Assembly (NCBI GenBank): GCA_964384675.1
Contig: CAYLNK010000118.1
Span: forward strand, 1-17,394
Direction of reading: 5' to 3'
DNA length: 17,394 nt
From: CAYLNK01 sp964384675
Lineage (GTDB): Bacteria; Acidobacteriota; Thermoanaerobaculia; UBA5066
Made by a program: the position numbers and the translations under genes. A model generated the notes under the pieces. That model did no database searches, was not told where the DNA came from, and worked only from the letters and a program-made list of their open reading frames with translations. The stretch's first letter is position 1. The number at the start of each line of letters is the position of its first letter. Below are positions 8,437-14,711 of this stretch, piece after piece.

Positions 8437-11400
8437 ATGTCTTCCGCCCGCGTTTTCCTGGCGGCCCGGACCAGGGTGCTCTTCGCGGCCGCCGCGCTCG
8501 CCGTGGCGGCCGTCCCCTGCCAGGGCAGTCCGGGGGTCTGGACCGGGAGCCGAGGCCCTTACGGTGGACGCGTTTCGCTCGTCGCCGTGAGCCCCGCGGA
8601 CGCGACCCGTGCCTATGCCGTGGCGAACGGCTCGTTCTACCGATCCACCGACGCGGGCCGATCCTGGGTGGCCGGCGCGGGCCGGGGCATCGAGCAGCTG
8701 TGGCTCGGCAGCGTGACGCCCGACCCCGTCACGCCTTCCACCGTCTACGTCACGACGGTGAAGGACTTCGATCCCGGCCTGGCTTTCATCCTCAGGTCCA
8801 CCGACGGCGGAGACAGCTGGGACCTCCGGTCGAAGGATCTGAAGCTGACGTATTTCGGCGGGCTCACGGTGGATGCCAAGGCGCCGGACACCCTGTACGC
8901 GTGGGGAAACGGGATCCATCGATCCACCGATTCCGGCGTCACCTGGACCGCCACGGGCCTCGACCGTTGGGTCGGTTCGATGGCGATCGATCCCATGAAG
9001 CGCGAGCGGCTCCTCGCCGGGGGGGACGACGGGCTCTTCACGTCTCACGACTCGGGGAAGACATGGAGCCTGGTGAGCGATTCTCCCGGCTCGATCGACG
9101 CCCTGGCCTGGGACCGTTCCGCGCCGGAGAGGCTTCTCGCCGGGACCTCCCGGGGCGCGTACCGGTCGACGGACGCCGGTGTCACCTGGCTCGCCGCCGG
9201 CTTGCCCGGACTCGTCGTGGGAGCGCTCGCCACGAGTCCGGACGGCCCGTGGCTCGCCGTCGCGAGCCGGCATCTCTACCGATCGCTCGACGCCGGCGAC
9301 TCGTGGGTCCTCGCGGACGTCGCGGACGGGCTCGAGCCCCTGGCGATCGCCGCCGCCCCGTCGGCGCCGGCGACGTTCTTCGCCGGGACGCCGGCGGGGC
9401 TCTTTCGGTCGACCGATTCCGGCGTCCTCTTCACGGCCAGCAACGAGGGACTCGCTGTCGCTGTTCATGCCCTTGCCGTCGATCCCCAGGTTCCCTCTCG
9501 GCTCTTCGCCGGGACGAGCGCCGGCGCCTTCCGGTCCACGGACTCCGGTGTCACCTGGGCTCTCGCGAGCGCCGGTCTGGGCAACGGCTCCGTCTGGGCC
9601 CTCGCGGTCGGTCGCGACGCGGTCTTCGCCGGGACCACCGACAAGGGAGCGTTCCGCTCCACCGACTCGGGAGGGACCTGGCTCCCGGTCAACGGTGGCC
9701 TGAACCCTGCCCCAGGGATCAGCGCGCTCGCTCTCGACCCCGTTTCGACCGGGACCTTGTTCGCGGGGGGAGCCACGGGCGTCTACAGGTCTCACGACTC
9801 CGGCGCGAGCTGGGTGAAGATCAAGGAGGGAACCGGCAGCTGGGTCACGTCGATCTCGATACACCCGGCCGCACCCCGAACGCTCTATGTGGGCACGGCA
9901 CGGACCGTCTCCAGATCCACCGACTCCGGCGACCACTTCACGGACTTCGGCGAAGGGCTCCCTTCCACCCCCACTTCCCTGACCGGGCTGGCGATCGACC
10001 CGGCCGGGACGCTCTACGTCGGCGCGTATCGCCCGGGGGCACCCCCGTCGATGGTGCCGCCCCAGGTCTACAAACGGACCCCGGGAGGTGCCTGGACCAC
10101 CGCGAGCGCCGGTCTCGGCGACGCGTCCGTCAGGTCCCTCTTCAGCCCGGCGCCGGGCACCGTGTATGCGGGCACGGACGGCCGCGTCTTCCGCTCGGAC
10201 GACTTCGGAAGCACATGGACGCCGGACGGCGAGGGGCTCTCGATCGGCTGGGCCTCCATCACCGCGTTCGCGGCGGCGCCGGGCGTCTCACGTTTCCTGT
10301 ACGCGGGGACCGGCGCCGGCGTCTGGCGCACCGAGCTGACGCCTCCTGGGAGGCTCCCGCACACCTCGACGATCCCGATCGCCCTGGACGTCGACACGGG
10401 CTTCGCCCGCTACACCACCGAGCTCGTGCTGACGAACGTCGGTGCCGGTCCTCAGAGCGTCGACCTGACGTACACGCCCTCTCTCGGATCGCGAATCGGG
10501 GGCGGTTCCGCAAAGGTCACGGTGGCGGCGGGTCAGCAGGAGGTCTATCCCGACATCCTCGCGACGCTCCGCTCCCTGGGGCTCCCGATACCCGCCGCCA
10601 GCGTCTCCTCCCCGCAGGGCGGGACGTTGACCGTCACCTACGACTCCCGCATCGGACCCGTCCACGCGATGGCCAGGACGTCGAGTCCCACGTCATCCCC
10701 TTTCCCGACAGGGCGGGCCGGGGTGGCCTACGAGGCCCTGGACGCGGCCGACGCGACCAGCACGGGCGGCCTCGTCTACGGCCTCCGGTCCACGGACGTC
10801 GATCGATCGCACCTGGCGGTCTACAACCCCGGCAGCGTCCCGGTCACGGTCCGGGTGACCCTGATCTCCGGAGACGGAGACGGGAAGAGCGTGGTGGTCG
10901 CGGACGGCCTCACCCTGCCCCCGCTGGGATGGACCCAGATCGACGACGTGGTCTCTTCCGTCGGGATGTCGAACGCCTGGGCCCGTCTCGAACGGACGTC
11001 TCCGGATGGGGTCTTCGAGGCCTACGGGATCGTCAACGACCGCGCCACGAACGACGCCTCGTTCCTCCCGATGGAGCCGCCGGGGGCCCAGAGAGGCTCG
11101 ATGACGATTCCGGTGGTCGTCGAGTCGGAGACGCTCGACACCGAGCTCATCCTGGTGAACCCCGCCCCGAGCGCGGTCCGGCTCGACCTGGGCTACCTGG
11201 ATCCCGGCACGGCCGCCAGCGTGTCCGTGACGCTCGCGCCCGGCGAGCAGCGGCTCGTTCCCGGCGCGATCGACCTCCTGCGGCGATCGGGTGCCGACCT
11301 GGGCCCCAGGGGGACACGGAGCCACGCCGGCGCGCTCCGTATCACCGCGGCCGGGCGCCCGGGCCTCGTCGACGTCCACACCGCGGCGCGAACGGTTTCG

Positions 11401-11805
11401 TCCACTCTCGGGGGACGCTTCGGCGTCTTCACGCCGGCGGTGGTCTCCGGAGCGGAAGCCTCGGAGTCGGCCGCGATCGTCGGCCTCCGGTCGGACGCCT
11501 TCACACGTTCGAACGTCGCGGTCGTCCACGCCGGCGCCGGCTCCTCGGGACCGATCACGCTCCGCCTCGACGTCCACGACGGCTCGAACGGCGGCGCCGT
11601 CGCGCGGAGCACGACCGTCACCCTGGTCCAGGGCCAGTGGGCCCAGCCCGGCGACTTCTTCGGCGGGAGCGGCGTCGCGAACGGGTACGTGACGATCACG
11701 AGGATCGAGGGGGACGCGCCCTGGCTCGCCTACGGCGTCGTCAACGACGGCGCGCGGCCGGGGCTCGGGACGGGCGACGGCGCCTACGTCCGGATGATCC
11801 GGTAG
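8437..11805 (+). CDS. Secreted Asp-box (BNR) beta-propeller protein with duplicated C-terminal module
   Basis: A 1122-residue exported protein with an N-terminal signal sequence (to about residue 30). Residues about 33-635 hold 13 Asp-box-like hairpins of the form RSTDSGxTW, spaced mostly 39-44 residues. A last strand pair (LYAGTGAGVWRTEL) lacks the box, giving 14 blade-like units. That would fit two seven-bladed propellers as in GH74 or Ycf48/sialidase-like proteins, but I see no glycoside hydrolase catalytic residues, so a binding or structural role is more likely. From about 643 to the end two similar modules of roughly 235 residues follow, each starting with TIP, running through TELxLxN and GLRS, and ending with AYGxVND. 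These are probably Ig-like or other beta domains. The start ATG has no good Shine-Dalgarno. The ThyX-like gene follows 42 bases downstream. Function is unknown; surface or extracellular location is likely. Confidence 0.88.
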   Translation: MSSARVFLAARTRVLFAAAALAVAAVPCQGSPGVWTGSRGPYGGRVSLVAVSPADATRAYAVANGSFYRSTDAGRSWVAGAGRGIEQLWLGSVTPDPVTPSTVYVTTVKDFDPGLAFILRSTDGGDSWDLRSKDLKLTYFGGLTVDAKAPDTLYAWGNGIHRSTDSGVTWTATGLDRWVGSMAIDPMKRERLLAGGDDGLFTSHDSGKTWSLVSDSPGSIDALAWDRSAPERLLAGTSRGAYRSTDAGVTWLAAGLPGLVVGALATSPDGPWLAVASRHLYRSLDAGDSWVLADVADGLEPLAIAAAPSAPATFFAGTPAGLFRSTDSGVLFTASNEGLAVAVHALAVDPQVPSRLFAGTSAGAFRSTDSGVTWALASAGLGNGSVWALAVGRDAVFAGTTDKGAFRSTDSGGTWLPVNGGLNPAPGISALALDPVSTGTLFAGGATGVYRSHDSGASWVKIKEGTGSWVTSISIHPAAPRTLYVGTARTVSRSTDSGDHFTDFGEGLPSTPTSLTGLAIDPAGTLYVGAYRPGAPPSMVPPQVYKRTPGGAWTTASAGLGDASVRSLFSPAPGTVYAGTDGRVFRSDDFGSTWTPDGEGLSIGWASITAFAAAPGVSRFLYAGTGAGVWRTELTPPGRLPHTSTIPIALDVDTGFARYTTELVLTNVGAGPQSVDLTYTPSLGSRIGGGSAKVTVAAGQQEVYPDILATLRSLGLPIPAASVSSPQGGTLTVTYDSRIGPVHAMARTSSPTSSPFPTGRAGVAYEALDAADATSTGGLVYGLRSTDVDRSHLAVYNPGSVPVTVRVTLISGDGDGKSVVVADGLTLPPLGWTQIDDVVSSVGMSNAWARLERTSPDGVFEAYGIVNDRATNDASFLPMEPPGAQRGSMTIPVVVESETLDTELILVNPAPSAVRLDLGYLDPGTAASVSVTLAPGEQRLVPGAIDLLRRSGADLGPRGTRSHAGALRITAAGRPGLVDVHTAARTVSSTLGGRFGVFTPAVVSGAEASESAAIVGLRSDAFTRSNVAVVHAGAGSSGPITLRLDVHDGSNGGAVARSTTVTLVQGQWAQPGDFFGGSGVANGYVTITRIEGDAPWLAYGVVNDGARPGLGTGDGAYVRMIR
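8638..10218 (+). repeat. Array of 13 Asp-box (BNR) coding repeats
   Basis: In-frame repeats encode Asp-box hairpins beginning at residues 68, 119, 161, 201, 242, 281, 323, 365, 406, 450, 492, 545 (degenerate, YKRTPGGAW) and 585. The DNA copies share a core close to cggtccaccgactccgg with third-position differences, so they are diverged rather than freshly duplicated. Period is about 126 bases, with two longer spacings (68 to 119 and 492 to 545). Confidence 0.9.
10363..11802 (+). repeat. Tandem duplication of a ~235-residue C-terminal module
   Basis: The first copy covers residues about 643-880 and the second about 888-1122. Matched landmarks in order are STIPIAL/MTIPVVV, TTELVLTN/DTELILVN, a VxxGxQxxxP segment followed by LR or LLRRSG, GTLTV/GALRI, AMART/TAART, YGLRSTDVDRSHLAV/VGLRSDAFTRSNVAV, and EAYGIVND/LAYGVVND. 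Protein similarity is obvious but DNA identity looks low, so the duplication is old. Confidence 0.85.
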
Positions 11806-11832
11806 GGCAGGGTCGTCTTCCGATCGCGGCGC

Positions 11833-11838
11833 TATCCT
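11833..11838 (+). promoter_or_regulatory. Possible -10 element for leaderless start of the ThyX-like gene
   Basis: TATCCT lies nine bases before the GTG at 11848, in the 42-base gap after the Asp-box gene. No Shine-Dalgarno is visible in this gap. A TANNNT hexamer this close to the start fits a leaderless transcript beginning at or next to the GTG. Read-through from the upstream gene is the alternative. Confidence 0.35.
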
Positions 11839-11847
11839 CACGCCCCT

Positions 11848-13449
11848 GTGGCCCCCCTGACGCCCTTCCTCTCTGCCGCGCCCGACGTGCGCCTCGTGAA
11901 CGCGTTCCGGCGTCCGTACGACGGCGTCGTGGCGGCCGCCCGTACCTGCTACAGCCCGAAGGGGATCGTCACGCCGGAGGAGGTCGCCGGCGACGGTCTC
12001 GACGACCCGTTCGAGAGGGAGCGGCGCCTGGCGCGACGCGACGCCCTCGCGAAGGACATCTACCTCGCGGGTCACCACACCACGTACCAGCACGCCCACT
12101 TCCAGTTCGCGCTCCGGAACGTCTCGCGCCAGCTCCTCTGGAGCTTCCTGCACGCGCACCCGTACTACAACAGCGAGCAGACGTCGCAGCGGTACGTGGA
12201 AGTGAAGCCGGGGACGTTCGCGGTGCCGCCGCTCCCGCCGGCCGCCGAGAGCGTCTATCGCGCCTGCGCCGGGATGCAGATGGACGCGTACCGGAGGCTC
12301 GGTGTCCTCCTCGCGGCCCCGGCCGCACGCGCCTTCTACGGCACCTTCCGGGGCCGCGAGAGCCAGCCGGAGCGGTGGGCGAAGTCGATCCAGAAGAAGG
12401 CGCAGGAGGTGGCCCGCTACGTCCTGCCGGTGGCGACGTTCTCCTCGCTCTACCACACGGTCTCCGGGGTCACCTTGTTCCGCTACCTCCGCCTCTGCGA
12501 CACCTTCGACGCGCCGGCCGAGCAGCGGCTCGTCGTGGCGGCGATGGTCGACGAGGTGCTGCGCCTCGACCCGGGCTACGCGTCGGTCCTCGAGGAGCCG
12601 CTCCCGCTCGAGGAAACGCCGGAGTTCGCGCTCTTCTCCCGCTTCTCGGATTCGTTCCGGGGCGGCGCGTCGGGACGGTTCCGGGCGGAGTTCGACGCCT
12701 CGCTCGGCGGGCGCGTCTCGCGCCTCGTCGACCGGAAGGCGCGGAACGAGGAGATCCTGGCCGAGTCCGTCCGGGAAGTGTTCGGCCTGACCGCCGCCGA
12801 GCTGCCGGACGACGACGCCATCGCGCTCGCGATCGACCCGGGGGAGAACACGCTCCTCGGCGAGACGCTCAACGTGACGACGCACGCGAAGCTGTCGCGA
12901 GCGCTCCACCACCCGGCCTACACGTTCCGGAAGAAGCTCTCCCACACGGCCGACAGCCAGGACCAGCGGCATCGCACCACGCCCGCCTCGCGGCCGACGC
13001 TCTTCGCCTACCTGTCGGACGAGCCCGACTACGTCACGCCGAAGCTCCTCCTCGAGTCCGCCGAGGCGTTCGCCCTCTACCGCGAGACGATGGACCGCAC
13101 CTGGGAGGCGGTCGGCGCGCTGAAGCGGCTCGGCGTCTCCGAGGAGTTCCGGGCGTACCTCCTGCCGAACGCGGTCGCGCTCCGCTTCACCGAGTCGGCC
13201 GACCTCTCCGGCCTCCGCCACAAGCTCGCCATGCGCCTCTGCTTCAACGCCCAGGAGGAGATCTGGCAGGCCTCGGTGGACGAGGCGCTCCAGGTGCGCG
13301 AGGTGGAGCCCCGGATCGGGCGGTGGCTCCTGCCGCCGTGCGGTCTCCGCCATCGAGCCCGGACGAAGCCGATCTGCCCCGAGGGGGAGCGCTTCTGCGG
13401 TGTCCTCGTCTGGAAGCAGGACGTGGCCGCCTACAGGCGGCTTTTCTGA
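11848..13449 (+). CDS. Two-domain ThyX-like (FAD-dependent thymidylate synthase family) protein
   Basis: A 533-residue protein, about twice the usual ThyX length (roughly 220-250), that reads as two ThyX-like units. Unit 1 (about 14-245) has the N-terminal VRLVNAFRRP...AARTCY, then GHHTTYQHAHFQFALRNVSR and SEQTSQRY, so the NExSxRY half of the signature is recognisable. The RHR part is replaced by HAH and there appears to be one extra residue. A later LP...FR..R...PAEQRL segment matches the ThyX core. Unit 2 (about 340-500) has FRKKLSHTADSQDQRHR with an intact RHR, but TTPASRP follows instead of the NExSxRY half, then LPNAVALRF and NAQEEIW matching the ThyX C-terminal helices. Classic ThyX makes dTMP from dUMP using methylene-THF, NADPH and FAD. 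Whether this form does is open: the two halves of the active motif sit in different units. Late cysteines (C498, C510, C517) are notable. Start is GTG with no Shine-Dalgarno. Confidence 0.82.
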   Translation: MAPLTPFLSAAPDVRLVNAFRRPYDGVVAAARTCYSPKGIVTPEEVAGDGLDDPFERERRLARRDALAKDIYLAGHHTTYQHAHFQFALRNVSRQLLWSFLHAHPYYNSEQTSQRYVEVKPGTFAVPPLPPAAESVYRACAGMQMDAYRRLGVLLAAPAARAFYGTFRGRESQPERWAKSIQKKAQEVARYVLPVATFSSLYHTVSGVTLFRYLRLCDTFDAPAEQRLVVAAMVDEVLRLDPGYASVLEEPLPLEETPEFALFSRFSDSFRGGASGRFRAEFDASLGGRVSRLVDRKARNEEILAESVREVFGLTAAELPDDDAIALAIDPGENTLLGETLNVTTHAKLSRALHHPAYTFRKKLSHTADSQDQRHRTTPASRPTLFAYLSDEPDYVTPKLLLESAEAFALYRETMDRTWEAVGALKRLGVSEEFRAYLLPNAVALRFTESADLSGLRHKLAMRLCFNAQEEIWQASVDEALQVREVEPRIGRWLLPPCGLRHRARTKPICPEGERFCGVLVWKQDVAAYRRLF

Positions 13450-13724
13450 AGCACGTCCTCGTCGTCAGCGGCGACGACGCGCTGACCGAGGGGCTGCGGG
13501 CCGTCGCCCCGCCGTCGACGGTCTTCGTGACCGCCACCGGCGAGGACGACGCGCTCGAGCGGCTGGGCCGGTCGTCCCGCCTCGACGCGGTGGTGACGGA
13601 CGACCCGGCGGTGGCGGAGGCGATCCACGCGGAGATCCCCGGCACGCTGCCGGTGCACGTCGTGGCTCCCGGCGAGGAGCCGGCGTCCGCCTGGGCCGCG
13701 CTGTCCGAGCGCCTGGTCGGGTGA
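13446..13724 (+). CDS. Small receiver-like protein, probable CTG start coupled to the ThyX-like gene
   Basis: A 92-residue reading frame with almost every third codon position G or C and no overlap with a competing gene, so I treat it as real. There is no ATG, GTG or TTG near its beginning. The best start is the CTG at 13446, which shares bases with the TGA of the ThyX-like gene (CTGA), a typical stop-start coupling geometry. The first GTG in frame (within TVFVTATG) would remove about a third of the protein. The product resembles a degenerate CheY-like receiver: HVLVVSGDDAL where a receiver has its first strand and acidic pair, DAVVTDDPAVAEAI around the position of the phospho-accepting aspartate, and PVHVVAPGEEP where the conserved lysine would be expected but is missing. 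Phosphorylation is therefore doubtful. It may act as a small binding or regulatory partner of its neighbour. It ends 10 bases before the convergent CAP gene's stop. Confidence 0.6.
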   Translation: MKHVLVVSGDDALTEGLRAVAPPSTVFVTATGEDDALERLGRSSRLDAVVTDDPAVAEAIHAEIPGTLPVHVVAPGEEPASAWAALSERLVG

Positions 13725-13734
13725 GCGGCCCCGT

Positions 13735-14700
13735 CTACCGTGCGTCGAGGCGCAGCACGGCCACCGGCGACAGCTTCTTGCCATCCACGTTCCCCTCGGC
13801 CGCGAAGACGAGGACGTAGTAGCTGCCGGGACCGCTCGTGAGCGGGACCGAGAGCCGCAGGCGCCCGTCGGACCAAGTCGGGAAGTCGCCGCGATCGCCG
13901 TCGCTCCAGCGGAGTCCCGCCCCGAGCAGCGGGCGGAAGCTGCGGATCGCCTCCGGATACCGGTAGGCGCTCCGCCGGTTGGCGTCGTCGCGGCCGATCG
14001 GCCGGAGCGGCGGCTCGTAGCCGATCTCCACCGCCCCCGCGTTCCACCCCGCCGGGAGCTTCACGTTGAGCGGCACCTGGGCCCCGCCCGGGAACGGTCC
14101 CTCCGGTGTCTCCACCCACTCGGCGACGCGGCGGCTGTACTCCTCGGTCATCCGGAACTCACCATCCACGATCGCGGCGCCGAGGCCGACGTGCGTCCAG
14201 ATCGGGTCGAGCACCGTGCGGCGATGCCCGTCGTTCGGCGGGACCTCGGCCATCATCTCCGCGTGGCTGCCCAGGAGCAGCTGCGCGAGCGACTCCTTGA
14301 TCGGCGCGCCCGTGACGCTCACCGAGCCGACGTTCTGCGCGTGGTAGTCGAAGCCGCCCGCGTCCGTCCAGCGGCGGTACGGCGCCCGCCCCTCGAGATC
14401 CCAGTGGCTGACGTAGCGGTCCCGTGCCGAGTCGCGGCAGAAGAGGTCGCCCACCCGCGCCCCCAGCGGATCCCAGGCGAGCGGCCCGGCGCCGTTCGCC
14501 CGCCGCTCCTCGTTGATGACCCGGAGGAGCTCCGCCTTCGCCGGTCGAGGCGAAGCCTCCTCGACCGGCGCGGGACGCGCGCGCCGGACCAGGGGGAGCG
14601 CCGTCTCCCTCGGCAACGGCCCGCTGACGCACGCCACGCCGAGGACGACGAGGAGCACCCCTGCGGCGGCGGGGGGCGAGCGGCGGGGTCGAGGAGACAC
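13735..14700 (-). CDS. Exported CAP-domain (SCP/PR-1-like) protein
   Basis: A 321-residue protein. I chose the GTG at 14700, which opens into a membrane-export sequence (PRPRRSPP, then AAAGVLLVVLGVAC); upstream in-frame starts would add an Arg-rich stretch unlike a signal peptide. LGVAC is close to a lipobox but has Gly at -3, so lipid attachment is uncertain. After a Pro-rich linker, residues about 55-195 form a CAP domain: VINEERRANGAGPLAWDP, SHWD with H99, AQNVGS, and GHRRTVLDPIWTHVGLG with H159. The usual glutamate of the AEN motif is Gln122 here, so the metal or active-site cleft may be altered. Residues about 205-321 form a second, probably beta-rich domain (VPLNVKLPAGW...) I do not recognise. 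CAP proteins are extracellular; bacterial functions are mostly unknown. It diverges from the radical SAM gene with only 7 bases between starts and converges with the mini-receiver. Confidence 0.85.
   Translation of the reverse strand: MSPRPRRSPPAAAGVLLVVLGVACVSGPLPRETALPLVRRARPAPVEEASPRPAKAELLRVINEERRANGAGPLAWDPLGARVGDLFCRDSARDRYVSHWDLEGRAPYRRWTDAGGFDYHAQNVGSVSVTGAPIKESLAQLLLGSHAEMMAEVPPNDGHRRTVLDPIWTHVGLGAAIVDGEFRMTEEYSRRVAEWVETPEGPFPGGAQVPLNVKLPAGWNAGAVEIGYEPPLRPIGRDDANRRSAYRYPEAIRSFRPLLGAGLRWSDGDRGDFPTWSDGRLRLSVPLTSGPGSYYVLVFAAEGNVDGKKLSPVAVLRLDAR
14539..14570. repeat. 12-bp perfect inverted repeat inside the CAP gene linker
   Basis: The left arm CGCCGGTCGAGG (14539-14550) and right arm CCTCGACCGGCG (14559-14570) are exact reverse complements around an 8-base loop. 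It falls in frame in the Pro/Glu-rich linker (about residues 44-54) between the signal sequence and the CAP domain. The form resembles short interspersed palindromic elements that tolerate in-frame insertion. I find no second copy in this window. Confidence 0.6.
14692..14696 (+). promoter_or_regulatory. Possible Shine-Dalgarno for the radical SAM gene
   Basis: AGGAG lies 11 bases before the ATG at 14708, slightly long spacing. It is the only ribosome-site-like sequence near the three candidate starts (14708, 14711, 14738) and is why I favour 14708. It lies inside the first codons of the divergent CAP gene. Confidence 0.4.
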
Positions 14701-14705
14701 GGCCT

Positions 14706-14711
14706 CTATGA
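14706..14711 (+). promoter_or_regulatory. TATGAT, possible -10 box at the CAP/radical SAM divergent junction
   Basis: TATGAT matches five of six positions of the -10 consensus and sits in the very narrow divergent junction. If it is used on the plus strand, transcription would begin near 14718, making the ATG at 14738 the start and placing the adjacent hairpin in the leader. It overlaps the ATGATG of the alternative starts, so the two readings compete. The reverse strand reads ATCATA just before the CAP GTG. Confidence 0.3.

Noticed and set aside
8638..10218. Periodic DNA repeats considered as a CRISPR-like or satellite array
   Set aside because: The repeats are in frame, about 126 bases apart, diverged at third positions and explained by Asp-box protein repeats.
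10693..13353. A minus-strand open frame of 886 codons antisense to the Asp-box and ThyX-like genes
   Set aside because: Low-complexity composition with no domain, opposite two clear plus-strand genes.
7332..13445. The long plus-strand open frame leading into the mini-receiver
   Set aside because: It runs antisense to the desulfurase and in a shifted frame through the Asp-box and ThyX-like genes, with Arg-rich nonsense-like composition. Only the part after 13446 has gene-like codon use and a gene-like sequence.
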